DNA from: Actinomycetota bacterium
Lineage (GTDB): Bacteria; Actinomycetota; Aquicultoria; Aquicultorales; Aquicultoraceae
Direction: 5' to 3'
DNA: 64,000 nt
Assembly (NCBI GenBank): GCA_018333515.1
Contig: JAGXSZ010000005.1
Span: forward strand, 1 to 64,000
Positions 28,458-36,313 of the stretch are shown piece after piece. Made by a program: the position numbers and the translations under genes. The notes beneath the pieces are model-generated. The model did no database searches. It was given only the letters and a program-made list of their open reading frames with translations, and was not told where the DNA came from. Every line of letters begins with the position of its first letter. Position 1 is the stretch's first letter.

Positions 28458-29777
28458 TCAACCAATCGACTGCTCCGCCAGACTGCCGACAAAGCCCGTG
28501 CCTGAGCTTTCAATGACCTTAACGCTCAGGCCGAGTTCTTCGGCGACCGTCTCCGGCGTCGAGTCATCGAGCATGAGGCCGTCGGCATTGAGCAGCACAT
28601 CCGGCAAGTATAACATGTCGGGGCGCTCGTGTTCTTTGAGCCGTGCGCCGACCGCCGCGACTATATCGCTCCCGGCTAAAAGGCCGGTCACGTTGACATA
28701 TCCCCCAAAGAAGAGATTGTCGACCGCTATGACTTCCATATTAAGCTTATGAGTTCGCCTTAACTCCTCGATAACCCTTCTTAAGACCGGCGCGAAGAGC
28801 GTCCCCGTCACGACGGCGAGCGCTTGCGTGGTTAATGTTTGGTCGAGCGCATCCATCGCGGAGCGCGCCTCGTCGATGAACAAACGCGACAAGCCTACGC
28901 CGTTCTCTATTTGCGGGAAATCATCGTAATGCCCGAGCGGCGGCAGGTCATCGCCGGCCGATATATAGAACTCATCCGCGAGATAGACCCAAGCGCGGCC
29001 CTTTTCGGATTCGAATTTACGCTGCCACGCCGATACCTCTTCGATGAGCGCGATAGCGTCTTGCTTAGAAAAGGCGCTCAACTCGTAGAGGCCCTCCCGG
29101 TGCCCCGTCAGCCCCACCGGCACAATCCCGACCGACTCGATGTTATCGTACCCGTAAGCCAGGTCGTCGACGGTCTTGGCGAGCACCTCACCGTCGTTCA
29201 AGCCGGGGCAGAGGACGATTTGGATATGGACCTCGATTCCCGCCTCGGTCATACGTTTGAGGTGCCCGAGCGAGTCATCGCCCTTCTTTCGCCCGAGCAT
29301 ATGCGTCCTGAGCGCGGGCTCCGTCGCATGGAGCGAGACATAGAGCGGGCTGATACGGTCGCCTATGATTCGCTCGACATCCTCGCTTCCCATATTGGTC
29401 AAGGTCACAAAATTACCATAAAGAAAAGAAAGACGATAATCGTCGTCTTTTACATAGACGTCGCGGCGCATACCCGGCGGCAGCTGGTCTATAAAACAGA
29501 AGACACACTTGTTCGCGCAGGTCTTTATGCCGTCGAAAAGCGAGGTATCGAAGAGTATTCCGAGGCTCTCATACGAGGGATTCTCGATTATTATCTTTAA
29601 AATACAGCAGCTCCGCAGCACCATGAGCGTTACCTCGCGCTCGGACGCCGCCATCTCGAAGTCGAGAATATCGCGGAGCGGCTTTCCGTTCATGGAGAGT
29701 ATCGCGTCGCCTGCTCGCAAATCGTGCTTCTCGGCGAGGCTCCCCTTTTTTATCTTATAAATCTCAGGAGGGGCCAT
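28458..29777 (-). CDS. DUF512-family radical-SAM-like PDZ protein
   Basis: The 439-residue protein has an N-terminal PDZ-like segment (IYKIKKGSLAEKHDLRAGD), then a CANKCVFCF motif (CX3CX2C, radical-SAM cluster type) in a TIM-barrel-like region, and the DUF512 C-terminal domain with VTGTLFAPVL. This family is found beside der in many Gram-positive-type bacteria, but its function is not established. It starts at ATG 29777, one base after the ispH stop. A role linked to ribosome assembly or membrane enzymes is speculation. Confidence 0.85.
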   Translation of the reverse strand: MAPPEIYKIKKGSLAEKHDLRAGDAILSMNGKPLRDILDFEMAASEREVTLMVLRSCCILKIIIENPSYESLGILFDTSLFDGIKTCANKCVFCFIDQLPPGMRRDVYVKDDDYRLSFLYGNFVTLTNMGSEDVERIIGDRISPLYVSLHATEPALRTHMLGRKKGDDSLGHLKRMTEAGIEVHIQIVLCPGLNDGEVLAKTVDDLAYGYDNIESVGIVPVGLTGHREGLYELSAFSKQDAIALIEEVSAWQRKFESEKGRAWVYLADEFYISAGDDLPPLGHYDDFPQIENGVGLSRLFIDEARSAMDALDQTLTTQALAVVTGTLFAPVLRRVIEELRRTHKLNMEVIAVDNLFFGGYVNVTGLLAGSDIVAAVGARLKEHERPDMLYLPDVLLNADGLMLDDSTPETVAEELGLSVKVIESSGTGFVGSLAEQSIG

Positions 29778-29778
29778 A

Positions 29779-30612
29779 TTAACCCGATTCCAGGTAGTCG
29801 ATGACTTCTTTCAAAATCCAGTCGGGGGTCGACGCGCCCGCCGTGATGCCTACGTTGCCGACACCCTCCAGCCAGGCGGCCTCTATCTCATCGGCGGTCT
29901 CGATATGGTGCGTCCGCCGGTTCCTTTCTTTACATATAATATTGAGCCTCGTAGTGTTCGCGCTGTTCTTGCCGCCCACCACCAGCATCATATCGACACT
30001 CCCGGCAAGCTCGGCCGCCGCGCTCTGGCGCTGGCTCGTCGCGCTGCATATCGTATTATAGACTATCAGCTCTTTTGTCTTATCAAGCAGGCCGTCGACG
30101 ACGCTTCGCAGGTTTTCAATCGATTGCGTCGTCTGGACTACCACCCCGACCGCTTCCATGTCGCTGAGACCTTCGAGTTCCTCGGCGTTTTCGACGACGA
30201 CCGCCCGGTTCGCCGCGCAAGCCAGCAGGCCCGCCACCTCGGGATGATTTCGCTCACCCACGATTATCACGTCGCGACCGTCGGCTATGAGCTTCGCCGC
30301 TTTGTCCTGCGCCTTGGCCACAAACGGGCAGGTAGCATCGACGACTTCAAGTCCTCGGTCCTTGGCGATGTCCATGATTTTGGGGTCGACGCCGTGCGTC
30401 CGAATGATTATCGTGCCTTCGGTGACTTCGTCGACCGAGCCGACCGCGTTGACGCCTTGTTGTTCGAGCGCTTCGACGACCTGGGGGTTGTGTATAATAG
30501 GCCCGAGTGTATGTATCGGTTTAGACGAGCGCTCGGTAGCCTCGCGCGCCATCTTCAGCGCGCGCTGCACCCCGTAACAATATCCCGCGTGTTTTGCCAT
30601 CGTTATCTTCAA
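29779..30612 (-). CDS. ispH: 4-hydroxy-3-methylbut-2-enyl diphosphate reductase
   Basis: IspH is the last enzyme of the MEP route and makes IPP and DMAPP from HMBPP. The 277-residue protein has its three cluster cysteines in HAGYCYGV, DATCPFV and TICSATSQRQ, plus the catalytic TTQS motif. With dxr and ispG, three MEP steps lie in this window. It sits between plsC and the DUF512 gene. Confidence 0.97.
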   Translation of the reverse strand: MKITMAKHAGYCYGVQRALKMAREATERSSKPIHTLGPIIHNPQVVEALEQQGVNAVGSVDEVTEGTIIIRTHGVDPKIMDIAKDRGLEVVDATCPFVAKAQDKAAKLIADGRDVIIVGERNHPEVAGLLACAANRAVVVENAEELEGLSDMEAVGVVVQTTQSIENLRSVVDGLLDKTKELIVYNTICSATSQRQSAAAELAGSVDMMLVVGGKNSANTTRLNIICKERNRRTHHIETADEIEAAWLEGVGNVGITAGASTPDWILKEVIDYLESG

Positions 30613-30615
30613 AGT

Positions 30616-31227
30616 TTAATCACCAGCGACTAGTCTACCAATTGCCGCCATCATTTTACCAGTCAATTCCGCCTCTTTCGCTTTTCGCTCCGTCGCAACG
30701 AGGCTCTCGACCCGAATCGGCTCCCCGACCCGCGCCTTGAGCGCACGCAAGCGCGGAAACTTCGCGCCAACGGGCAGCACATCTCCGGTCCCTATAATAC
30801 CTAGCGGCACTATCGGCGCACCGGTCTTTACCGCCAGCATCGCCACGCCGGGCAACGCCTCGCCTAGCCGCCCGCCCTTTATCCTTGTCCCCTCGGGATA
30901 CATCACTACCGGTTTGCCTTCGCCTAGAAGCCTTATTGTCGTGACTATCGCCGCCCGGTCTATTATTTCCCGATTTACCGGAAACGAATTCATCATCCGC
31001 AAAAACGTTCCGAATATAGGGAATCTGAAGAGGCTCGCTTTGGCCATAAAGTTTACCTCGCGCGGCGCTGCCGCGAGCGCGCTCAAAGCGGGGTCGAGGT
31101 AGCTCGCATGATTGGAGGCCAGAATGAAAGCTCCCGCTTTTGGGATATTTTCGCCGCCCTCTATCTTATAACGGAAGAGCACTTTGAATAACGGTACGAG
31201 AATTAGGTAAGCGATTCTATAGTACAT
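30616..31227 (-). CDS. plsC: 1-acyl-sn-glycerol-3-phosphate acyltransferase
   Basis: PlsC adds the second acyl chain to make phosphatidate. The 203-residue protein has the catalytic block NHASYLDP (HX4D), FPVNRE, the glycerol-phosphate site YPEGTRIKGG and VPLGIIG. It starts four bases after the cmk stop, so the two genes are probably co-translated. Confidence 0.95.
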   Translation of the reverse strand: MYYRIAYLILVPLFKVLFRYKIEGGENIPKAGAFILASNHASYLDPALSALAAAPREVNFMAKASLFRFPIFGTFLRMMNSFPVNREIIDRAAIVTTIRLLGEGKPVVMYPEGTRIKGGRLGEALPGVAMLAVKTGAPIVPLGIIGTGDVLPVGAKFPRLRALKARVGEPIRVESLVATERKAKEAELTGKMMAAIGRLVAGD

Positions 31228-31231
31228 CGCA

Positions 31232-31897
31232 CTATCGACTCTTTTTGGCGAGGCAGATTATTTCCTGCACTACCTGGCCTATCGTCTTCTCGGTGGTGTC
31301 GACGACGCAAGCGTCGGCCGCTTTTGCCAAGGGTCCGGTCGCTCGCGTGCTGTCGGTCTTGTCCCTCTTGAGGATATCTCGCTCTACGGAGATTACTTCT
31401 ATCTGGTAGCCTTTTTCTTTGAGTTCGCGCTGGCGGCGCTTAGCCCGTTCACCCGGCAAGGCCTGGAGGTAAATCTTGATATCCGCGTCGGGAAAGACCG
31501 CCGTGCCGATGTCGCGCCCCTCGACTACCATGTCGGGAAAGAGACCCGCATAACTCTGCTGTTTCTTAACGAGCGTCGCGCGCACGCCCGGCAGTTTCGC
31601 GACCGACGAGACCGCCGCGCTCACCTTCGGCTCCCTGATGGCCTCGGTGACGTCTTCGCCGTCGATGATGACCGCGTACCGCGTATCCTCGAGTTCGCTA
31701 ATGGTAATCCGCGCATGTCTTGCCAAGGCCGTCAGCGCGTCCTCGCTCGATATGTCGACTTTGTCGCGGAGTGCTTTCCAGGTAACCGCCCTGTACATCG
31801 CTCCCGTATCGATATATTTAAAACCGAGGCGTTTCGCCACTTCCCGCGCTACTGTGCTTTTTCCAGAGGCCGCCGGCCCATCAATCGCTATAATCAT
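31232..31897 (-). CDS. cmk: Cytidylate kinase
   Basis: Cmk phosphorylates CMP and dCMP. The protein starts at IIAIDGPAASGKST (P-loop) and has DTGAMYRAVTW, VVEGRDIGTAVFPDA and RQRELKEKGY, all typical. I chose ATG 31897 because the predicted transcript begins there; an ATG four codons upstream lies inside the -10 box. It is the first gene of the cmk-plsC-ispH-DUF512-der row. Confidence 0.95.
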   Translation of the reverse strand: MIIAIDGPAASGKSTVAREVAKRLGFKYIDTGAMYRAVTWKALRDKVDISSEDALTALARHARITISELEDTRYAVIIDGEDVTEAIREPKVSAAVSSVAKLPGVRATLVKKQQSYAGLFPDMVVEGRDIGTAVFPDADIKIYLQALPGERAKRRQRELKEKGYQIEVISVERDILKRDKTDSTRATGPLAKAADACVVDTTEKTIGQVVQEIICLAKKSR

Positions 31898-31904
31898 GCT
31901 TAAT

Positions 31905-31933
31905 ATCATAGCAAATCGGGATTTCTATGGCTA
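31905..31933 (-). promoter_or_regulatory. Extended -10 promoter of cmk, predicted leaderless
   Basis: TAGCCA (31933-31928) and TATGAT (31910-31905) are 17 bp apart on the minus strand, with TG one base before the -10. The predicted +1 falls on or next to the A of the cmk ATG at 31897. There is no ribosome site before either ATG, which supports a leaderless message. It is prediction only. Confidence 0.5.
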
Positions 31934-31964
31934 TGCGAGATATGGCGAGCGGGGCAAGCCGTTT

Positions 31965-32225
31965 CTAGATTTCTTTCTCATAAACGTCTTTCCTGTGCCC
32001 TATTCGAAGTACGAGGACGTCATCCCCGAGAATAGCATAGATAACTCCGTAGTCACCGACGCGATATTTTCGAAGACCCGCAAATTGGCCTTTGAGAAGC
32101 GGATATGTGTCACCGTCCTCTGAAAGGTCTTCCTCAATCTGATTTAGAATGCGCTGAGCTTCCGCTTTGCTGAGCTTTTTCAAATCACGCCGGACTGACT
32201 TCTTGTAAACGACATTATAAGCCAA
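31965..32225 (-). CDS. relE: RelE/ParE-family toxin
   Basis: The 86-residue basic protein has the RelE fold pattern: VVYKKSVRRDLKKL, a helix pair, GLRKYRVGDYGVIYAI and LRIGHRKDVYEK. It is likely a ribosome-dependent mRNA endonuclease or a ParE-type gyrase inhibitor; sequence alone does not decide. It overlaps its antitoxin by 11 bp and is read after it, the common order for this type. Confidence 0.88.
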   Translation of the reverse strand: MAYNVVYKKSVRRDLKKLSKAEAQRILNQIEEDLSEDGDTYPLLKGQFAGLRKYRVGDYGVIYAILGDDVLVLRIGHRKDVYEKEI

Positions 32226-32433
32226 GGGATTTTCTCAACTCTTTGCCCGAAACAACCGGTTCTGTTTTATCATGGAGTCGGTCCAAGGCTACCTGGAGAT
32301 CCGCGTAGTCTTCTATGTAGGACTCCAGGGCTTTCTGGATGATATAAGAGCGAGGTCTCTCCGTTTCTTTGGCTATGCTGTCCAATTGGTCGGCAAGGGC
32401 CTTGGGAAGCCTGACTGATATTGCTGTACTCAT
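32215..32433 (-). CDS. Ribbon-helix-helix antitoxin of the RelE-type toxin
   Basis: The 72-residue protein begins with a ribbon-helix-helix DNA-binding domain (TAISVRLPKALADQLDSIAKETERPRSYIIQKALESYI) and ends with a toxin-binding tail. It has a strong ribosome site (AGGAGGT) and its own promoter. It should neutralise the RelE-type toxin and repress the pair. Confidence 0.87.
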   Translation of the reverse strand: MSTAISVRLPKALADQLDSIAKETERPRSYIIQKALESYIEDYADLQVALDRLHDKTEPVVSGKELRKSLGL

Positions 32434-32457
32434 AACACACCTCCTGATGCTTGTGTC

Positions 32458-32490
32458 TTACATTGTATGGCGTGTAATACGATTAGTCAA
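32458..32490 (-). promoter_or_regulatory. Promoter and operator of the RelE-type TA pair
   Basis: TTGACT (32490-32485) and TACAAT (32467-32462) are 17 bp apart on the minus strand, a near-consensus promoter. An inverted repeat TTACA...TGTAA (32458-32477) covers the -10 and is a candidate operator for the ribbon-helix-helix antitoxin. Confidence 0.65.
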
Positions 32491-32530
32491 GGGATGCTCA
32501 GGGGCATACTCGGGAGCGGGGCGTCCGCCG

Positions 32531-33754
32531 TTACTTGGCTCGTTTAAGGATAAGGATCGCGACATCATCACTGAGATTGCCGCCCGTAAAGCGAAGCGCT
32601 TCGTCTCGAAGATGTTCCGCTATAGCGCCGGCCTGTGCATCCCGCACCTCTTTAGCCGCCGCGGTAACGCGCGCCTCGCCGAAGAAGTCATGCTCGTTGC
32701 GCGCCTCGGTCAGGCCATCCGTATACATAACGAGAAAGTCATCTGACTTTAGTTCGACCTCGATCGTCCTGTAGGCCGCATCTTTATCTACCGCTAGAGC
32801 CAGGTCGTATGATTCTAACGCCCGGCATATATCGCCACAAAGCAGGGCGGATGGATGTCCGGCGCATACCAGTTCCAACCGGCCGGCTTTGTCATAGATG
32901 CCGGCAATCGCTGTGGCAAACCGATCGGCCGGCAACTCGGCGGCAAGCACGCGGTTGAGCCTCGCGACAGCATCGCCCAAATCGGGATTATCTCGGATAA
33001 ACCCCCTGAACAGAGCGCGGATCATAGTCGCACTCGTAGCCGCCTCTAGGCCGTGTCCTGAAAAGTCCCCGACTATAAACGCAACCCGGTAGCTACTGAG
33101 TTCGAATAGATCGATGAAATCACCCCCAACCTTGGCTCGCTCTCCCGCGGGAAGATATATTTGAGCTACTTCAAGCCCCAGGGCTTTTTTCGGTATATTT
33201 GGAAGCAATCCCTCCTGGACTATACGACCCACCTCAGCCTCTTCCAAAAGTTCTTTACGCTGCGCCTGGAAGTATGACGTGGCAATGGCCGCCAGCGCGG
33301 CATGAAGAAACTCATCCATCCCCAGCAGCCATGCCAGGGTTCTATCCGATGGAGGGTCAAAGAGAAACTCGGTGTAGCTCTCTTCAAGAAAGTGCAGACT
33401 AAATATGAGCGCCTCGTAAGGGAAGTTGCCGCGCGCCAATTCCGCGCCCGCTAATTCGAGGTTGCCGATGCAGCGTTCAAGCTTACTGTCCCTCATGCAT
33501 ACCAGCATATCATGAAAAATCTCGCCAAATACCTTTTTGAGGTTTTCGCGGCTAAAACCGGGCGGCTGCCATACGCTAAACTGGTGATTTATCCAAGCCT
33601 CAACTATCGTGTCCTCATGTGAAACCAGGCGTTCCGCGACTTCCCTTAGGGCTTCTCTGTGGGCATACGAGAATTCTACAAGCCGGTAGCCGACAAAACT
33701 GCCCGCTTCACCTAAATCTTCGTTATTATCTCTCGCTTCGCCCAAGAATGCCAT
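32531..33754 (-). CDS. SpoIIE/RsbU-type PP2C phosphatase with N-terminal helical sensor domain
   Basis: The 407-residue protein has an all-helical N-terminal part (about residues 20-175) like RsbRD/RsbU sensor domains, and a C-terminal PP2C domain of the SpoIIE class: GGDFIDLF, VGDFSGHGLEAA, and MYTDGLTEARN with GNLSDDVAILIL. Such phosphatases reactivate anti-anti-sigma proteins in stress regulation. No STAS or anti-sigma partner is adjacent. I chose ATG 33754; GTG or TTG starts lie just upstream. Confidence 0.88.
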   Translation of the reverse strand: MAFLGEARDNNEDLGEAGSFVGYRLVEFSYAHREALREVAERLVSHEDTIVEAWINHQFSVWQPPGFSRENLKKVFGEIFHDMLVCMRDSKLERCIGNLELAGAELARGNFPYEALIFSLHFLEESYTEFLFDPPSDRTLAWLLGMDEFLHAALAAIATSYFQAQRKELLEEAEVGRIVQEGLLPNIPKKALGLEVAQIYLPAGERAKVGGDFIDLFELSSYRVAFIVGDFSGHGLEAATSATMIRALFRGFIRDNPDLGDAVARLNRVLAAELPADRFATAIAGIYDKAGRLELVCAGHPSALLCGDICRALESYDLALAVDKDAAYRTIEVELKSDDFLVMYTDGLTEARNEHDFFGEARVTAAAKEVRDAQAGAIAEHLRDEALRFTGGNLSDDVAILILKRAK

Positions 33755-34248
33755 CAACACACCCGCATTTACGTAGCCTTAATTTGTATGTCGTGCTTTA
33801 CAGCGTCACTAACGACCCCGCGCGTTTTCGCTAGTTTTTCGAATTCCGCACGCGTGTATGGGAGCGCTTCGAGGAGATAAGCGAGTCCACTGCTCGCTTA
33901 CTCACAAAATACCTCAATCGCTTCGCCTTTAAGACATTATAGCGCTTAAGACATCATGGCACGACCTAAATTATCAACACAGAAGATAGAAGAGCGGTTT
34001 TCACAAGTGCGCACATTTAGTCGTTTCATGTCTTGTGTTTGCAGGCAGCACGAGCGAGCGGTGTCCGGCACCATTTCCAGACTCTATGCGAGGTGAGGCC
34101 GGACGCTAAAATCGGCTAAATCCGATGACCGTCCCCTCATATGGCGTCCCGTTATACGAGAGCAGATGAAAGGCCCGCCGTTCGCCGGATTTAAAACCGT
34201 ACGATAAGCGGGCCTCTCGTTAGTGTTCAAACGCGGAACGCGACGTAC
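33755..34248. other. 494-bp intergenic region
   Basis: No gene is supported. A short 8-bp hairpin (TAAGCGAG/CTCGCTTA) lies at 33878-33900. The segment marks the change from the phosphatase gene to the hemerythrin gene, both on the minus strand. Its right end contains the hairpin listed separately at 34171-34215. Confidence 0.5.
34171..34215 (-). terminator. Probable terminator of the hemerythrin gene
   Basis: AGGCCCGC (34171-34178) pairs with GCGGGCCT (34208-34215), with an inner CGG/CCG-type helix in the loop. On the minus strand the stem is followed by TTTCATCT, a weak T-tract. It starts 34 bp past the hemerythrin stop. Confidence 0.5.
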
Positions 34249-34671
34249 CTATGCGACCTTGTCGCCGGATTCTTCGATTAAGAATGCGGCCATCTCCTTG
34301 TCGACTTTCATGATGTGATTGACAAGCCACTTCACAACCGACTGCTGGAAGTTGATGGCCAGGAACGAGGAGCTGCCGGTCGTGTTATACTCGCTTACCA
34401 GCCCGGTGAAGTCGTTAAGAAATGCTTCATGTTGGCGTACATGGTCGGTGCGCGCGGGATAGCCGTACTTGGCCATCAATTCTTCCTCGCCTTTGAAATG
34501 CTCAATGACATAGCTTGAAAGAAATCCGATGGCTTTTTCAACATACTCACGTCCTTTTCCCTGGGACAGAGCCTCATGGGACTCGTTTATCATCCTTATG
34601 ATCTCTTTGTGCTGCGTGTCCACCGTATTAACGCCGGTTGCCAAACTGTCGTTCCATTGTGCGATTGCCAT
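34249..34671 (-). CDS. Bacteriohemerythrin
   Basis: The 140-residue four-helix protein binds a non-heme diiron centre and O2. All seven ligands are visible: His21, His58, Glu62, His77, His81, His119 and Asp124. It is a stand-alone domain, so O2 storage, delivery or scavenging in an anaerobe or microaerophile is plausible. I chose ATG 34671, since GGAGG precedes it; the frame extends upstream. It is not in an operon. Confidence 0.95.
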   Translation of the reverse strand: MAIAQWNDSLATGVNTVDTQHKEIIRMINESHEALSQGKGREYVEKAIGFLSSYVIEHFKGEEELMAKYGYPARTDHVRQHEAFLNDFTGLVSEYNTTGSSSFLAINFQQSVVKWLVNHIMKVDKEMAAFLIEESGDKVA

Positions 34672-34957
34672 ATCTGTTCCTCCTGTATATCGTGGCCTTA
34701 GCCCTTGACTTCGACTAAACAAGACGAGCAAGGGAGGTTCCTTCGATTTAATATCGGCTAATTCCGGCTTGCCTAAAGATTTTGTCTTTGAAGGCAAATT
34801 GCCCGACATTGTCGAGTGAGCCGGCGCCTCTTGGCAAAATACGCTCAGTGGTTACCCCTATTTCATCTAGCCATCATACCGGGGTACCCGGATTGACGCG
34901 CGTGGCGAAATACTGCTACAATTTAACTCGAAACAATCTGCGAAAAGGGAGAAATAG

Positions 34958-35344
34958 ATGGGGAAAAAAGCGAACAACGGCCAAGCCGGCGGTAAATCGA
35001 GCGGAGGACAAAATCGTAAGTCAAATAGCAGCAGCCCCATGTCCGCCGGAAAGATTGGCGTCATCGTCATCGCCATATTGGCCGTAGTGGCTATCGCCGT
35101 TGGTTTGAGCGAGATTGACACCGAAGGTACAAGAGTGCCCTCGGGCAGTGTCTGCGCGGACAACGTCGCATATCTGCAGGGCGGTGTCGACAGTTACCGA
35201 GAAGCTTTTGGCGAATTCCCAACCACCCTTGAACAGCTGCTGGAAACAAAGGACGGCAAAGGGCCCTTTGTGGAAAGAATCGATCTACGTTGTCCATCCA
35301 CCGGAAAGCCGTATAGAATCCAAGACGGTGTTGTGAGCGACTAG
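34958..35344 (+). CDS. Single-pass membrane protein with a pseudopilin-like C-terminal domain
   Basis: The 128-residue protein has a Lys/Gly/Ser/Asn-rich cytoplasmic N-terminus (about 30 residues), one hydrophobic helix (about 33-51) and an extracytoplasmic part. That part contains a YREAFGEFPTTLEQLLE-type segment and a PSTGKPYRIQDG end, as seen in the major-pseudopilin GspG/ComGC fold. A prepilin cleavage site is absent, so it is not a normal pilin. Two cysteines (in SVCAD and LRCPS) may form a disulfide. The function is unknown. GGGAG gives a good start at 34958. Confidence 0.55.
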   Translation: MGKKANNGQAGGKSSGGQNRKSNSSSPMSAGKIGVIVIAILAVVAIAVGLSEIDTEGTRVPSGSVCADNVAYLQGGVDSYREAFGEFPTTLEQLLETKDGKGPFVERIDLRCPSTGKPYRIQDGVVSD

Positions 35345-35591
35345 TAAGCGCTCACGAAAGCGGCGAATATTGTTCTCAAACGCAATGACTTCGGTATCGA
35401 GTCGTTAAGGGAGAATTTCTTCGATTATCTCCGATTCTTTACATAACGCGTGTTTTGCGACTCGCCCATCTCGATGTGACCACATTAGACGCGGCTACAG
35501 ACCGGACGGGTCAAATCCTATACCGGCGCATAAAGAAGCGCGCCTAGGCGTAGGCTACCATAGCGTTATGGACGATTGGGGGTAGATTCCT

Positions 35592-35993
35592 ATGCGGCAT
35601 AGCGATACGGCCGATTATTTGGCATTGATGGCGCGCGTCATCGAAATCTCCGGTTTGGAGGGGCGTGGCGATGAGTACATCGACCTTGTGAACTTGCTGC
35701 TGTCGAACAGGGCATTCGAGAATGGCGAGACCGAACGGCTCGCCCATGTCGTCGCATTCGCCTGCCTCGGCGAGAACCACCTGTGGCAAGATATGTGCCT
35801 GCAAAGCAGGCTGCAACTATCCGACCTGCTCCATACGCACTTCACACCCCTGGCCCGCAAGAACACCTATGACATGAAATGGAAGAAATTCTTCTATAAA
35901 CAACTCTGCGAACTCGAAGGTCTCAATCTCTGCACAGCGCCGAGCTGCGGTGTCTGCGTCGATTACGGCAACTGCTTCGGACCGGAGGATTAA
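35592..35993 (+). CDS. NifQ-like Fe-S protein
   Basis: The 133-residue protein ends with the NifQ signature: Cys114, Cys119, Cys122 and Cys128 spaced CX4CX2CX5C, then FGPED, preceded by MKWKKFFYKQLCELEG. In diazotrophs NifQ holds a Mo-Fe-S cluster and passes molybdenum to cofactor assembly. Here it is shorter than the usual 170-200 residues, and there is no nif, mod or moa gene in the window. It may deliver Mo to another enzyme. The motif match is strong; the role is inferred. Confidence 0.8.
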   Translation: MRHSDTADYLALMARVIEISGLEGRGDEYIDLVNLLLSNRAFENGETERLAHVVAFACLGENHLWQDMCLQSRLQLSDLLHTHFTPLARKNTYDMKWKKFFYKQLCELEGLNLCTAPSCGVCVDYGNCFGPED

Positions 35994-36313
35994 AGAGAAG
36001 CACGCTCGCAAATATCGAGCGACGCAAATGAAACCACGTATGCTTGCTCGCCTTCCTTGCGCGTCCCAATTAGTAGTGATACTCTTCTATTAAGCTTTGC
36101 GCTCCCGCTTTGAGGTCTGTCCTTTGACTCGGGCGCGAAGCGCGATCTCCCTGTTGTCGGATATTTCTATGCGGTCGCGGTCTTTCTGACATCGCCTGTG
36201 ATTGAACGGACGGCGGCTCGGCTTCATACTTACCGGAAACACTCGACATCACTTAGAACTTGATGCCAACAACCATAATATTTAATCTTACTATTTATGA
36301 AGAGGTGGTATTT

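Noticed and set aside
35592-35993. Evidence for nitrogen fixation
   Set aside because: A single NifQ-like protein without nifHDK, nifB or nifEN does not support it.
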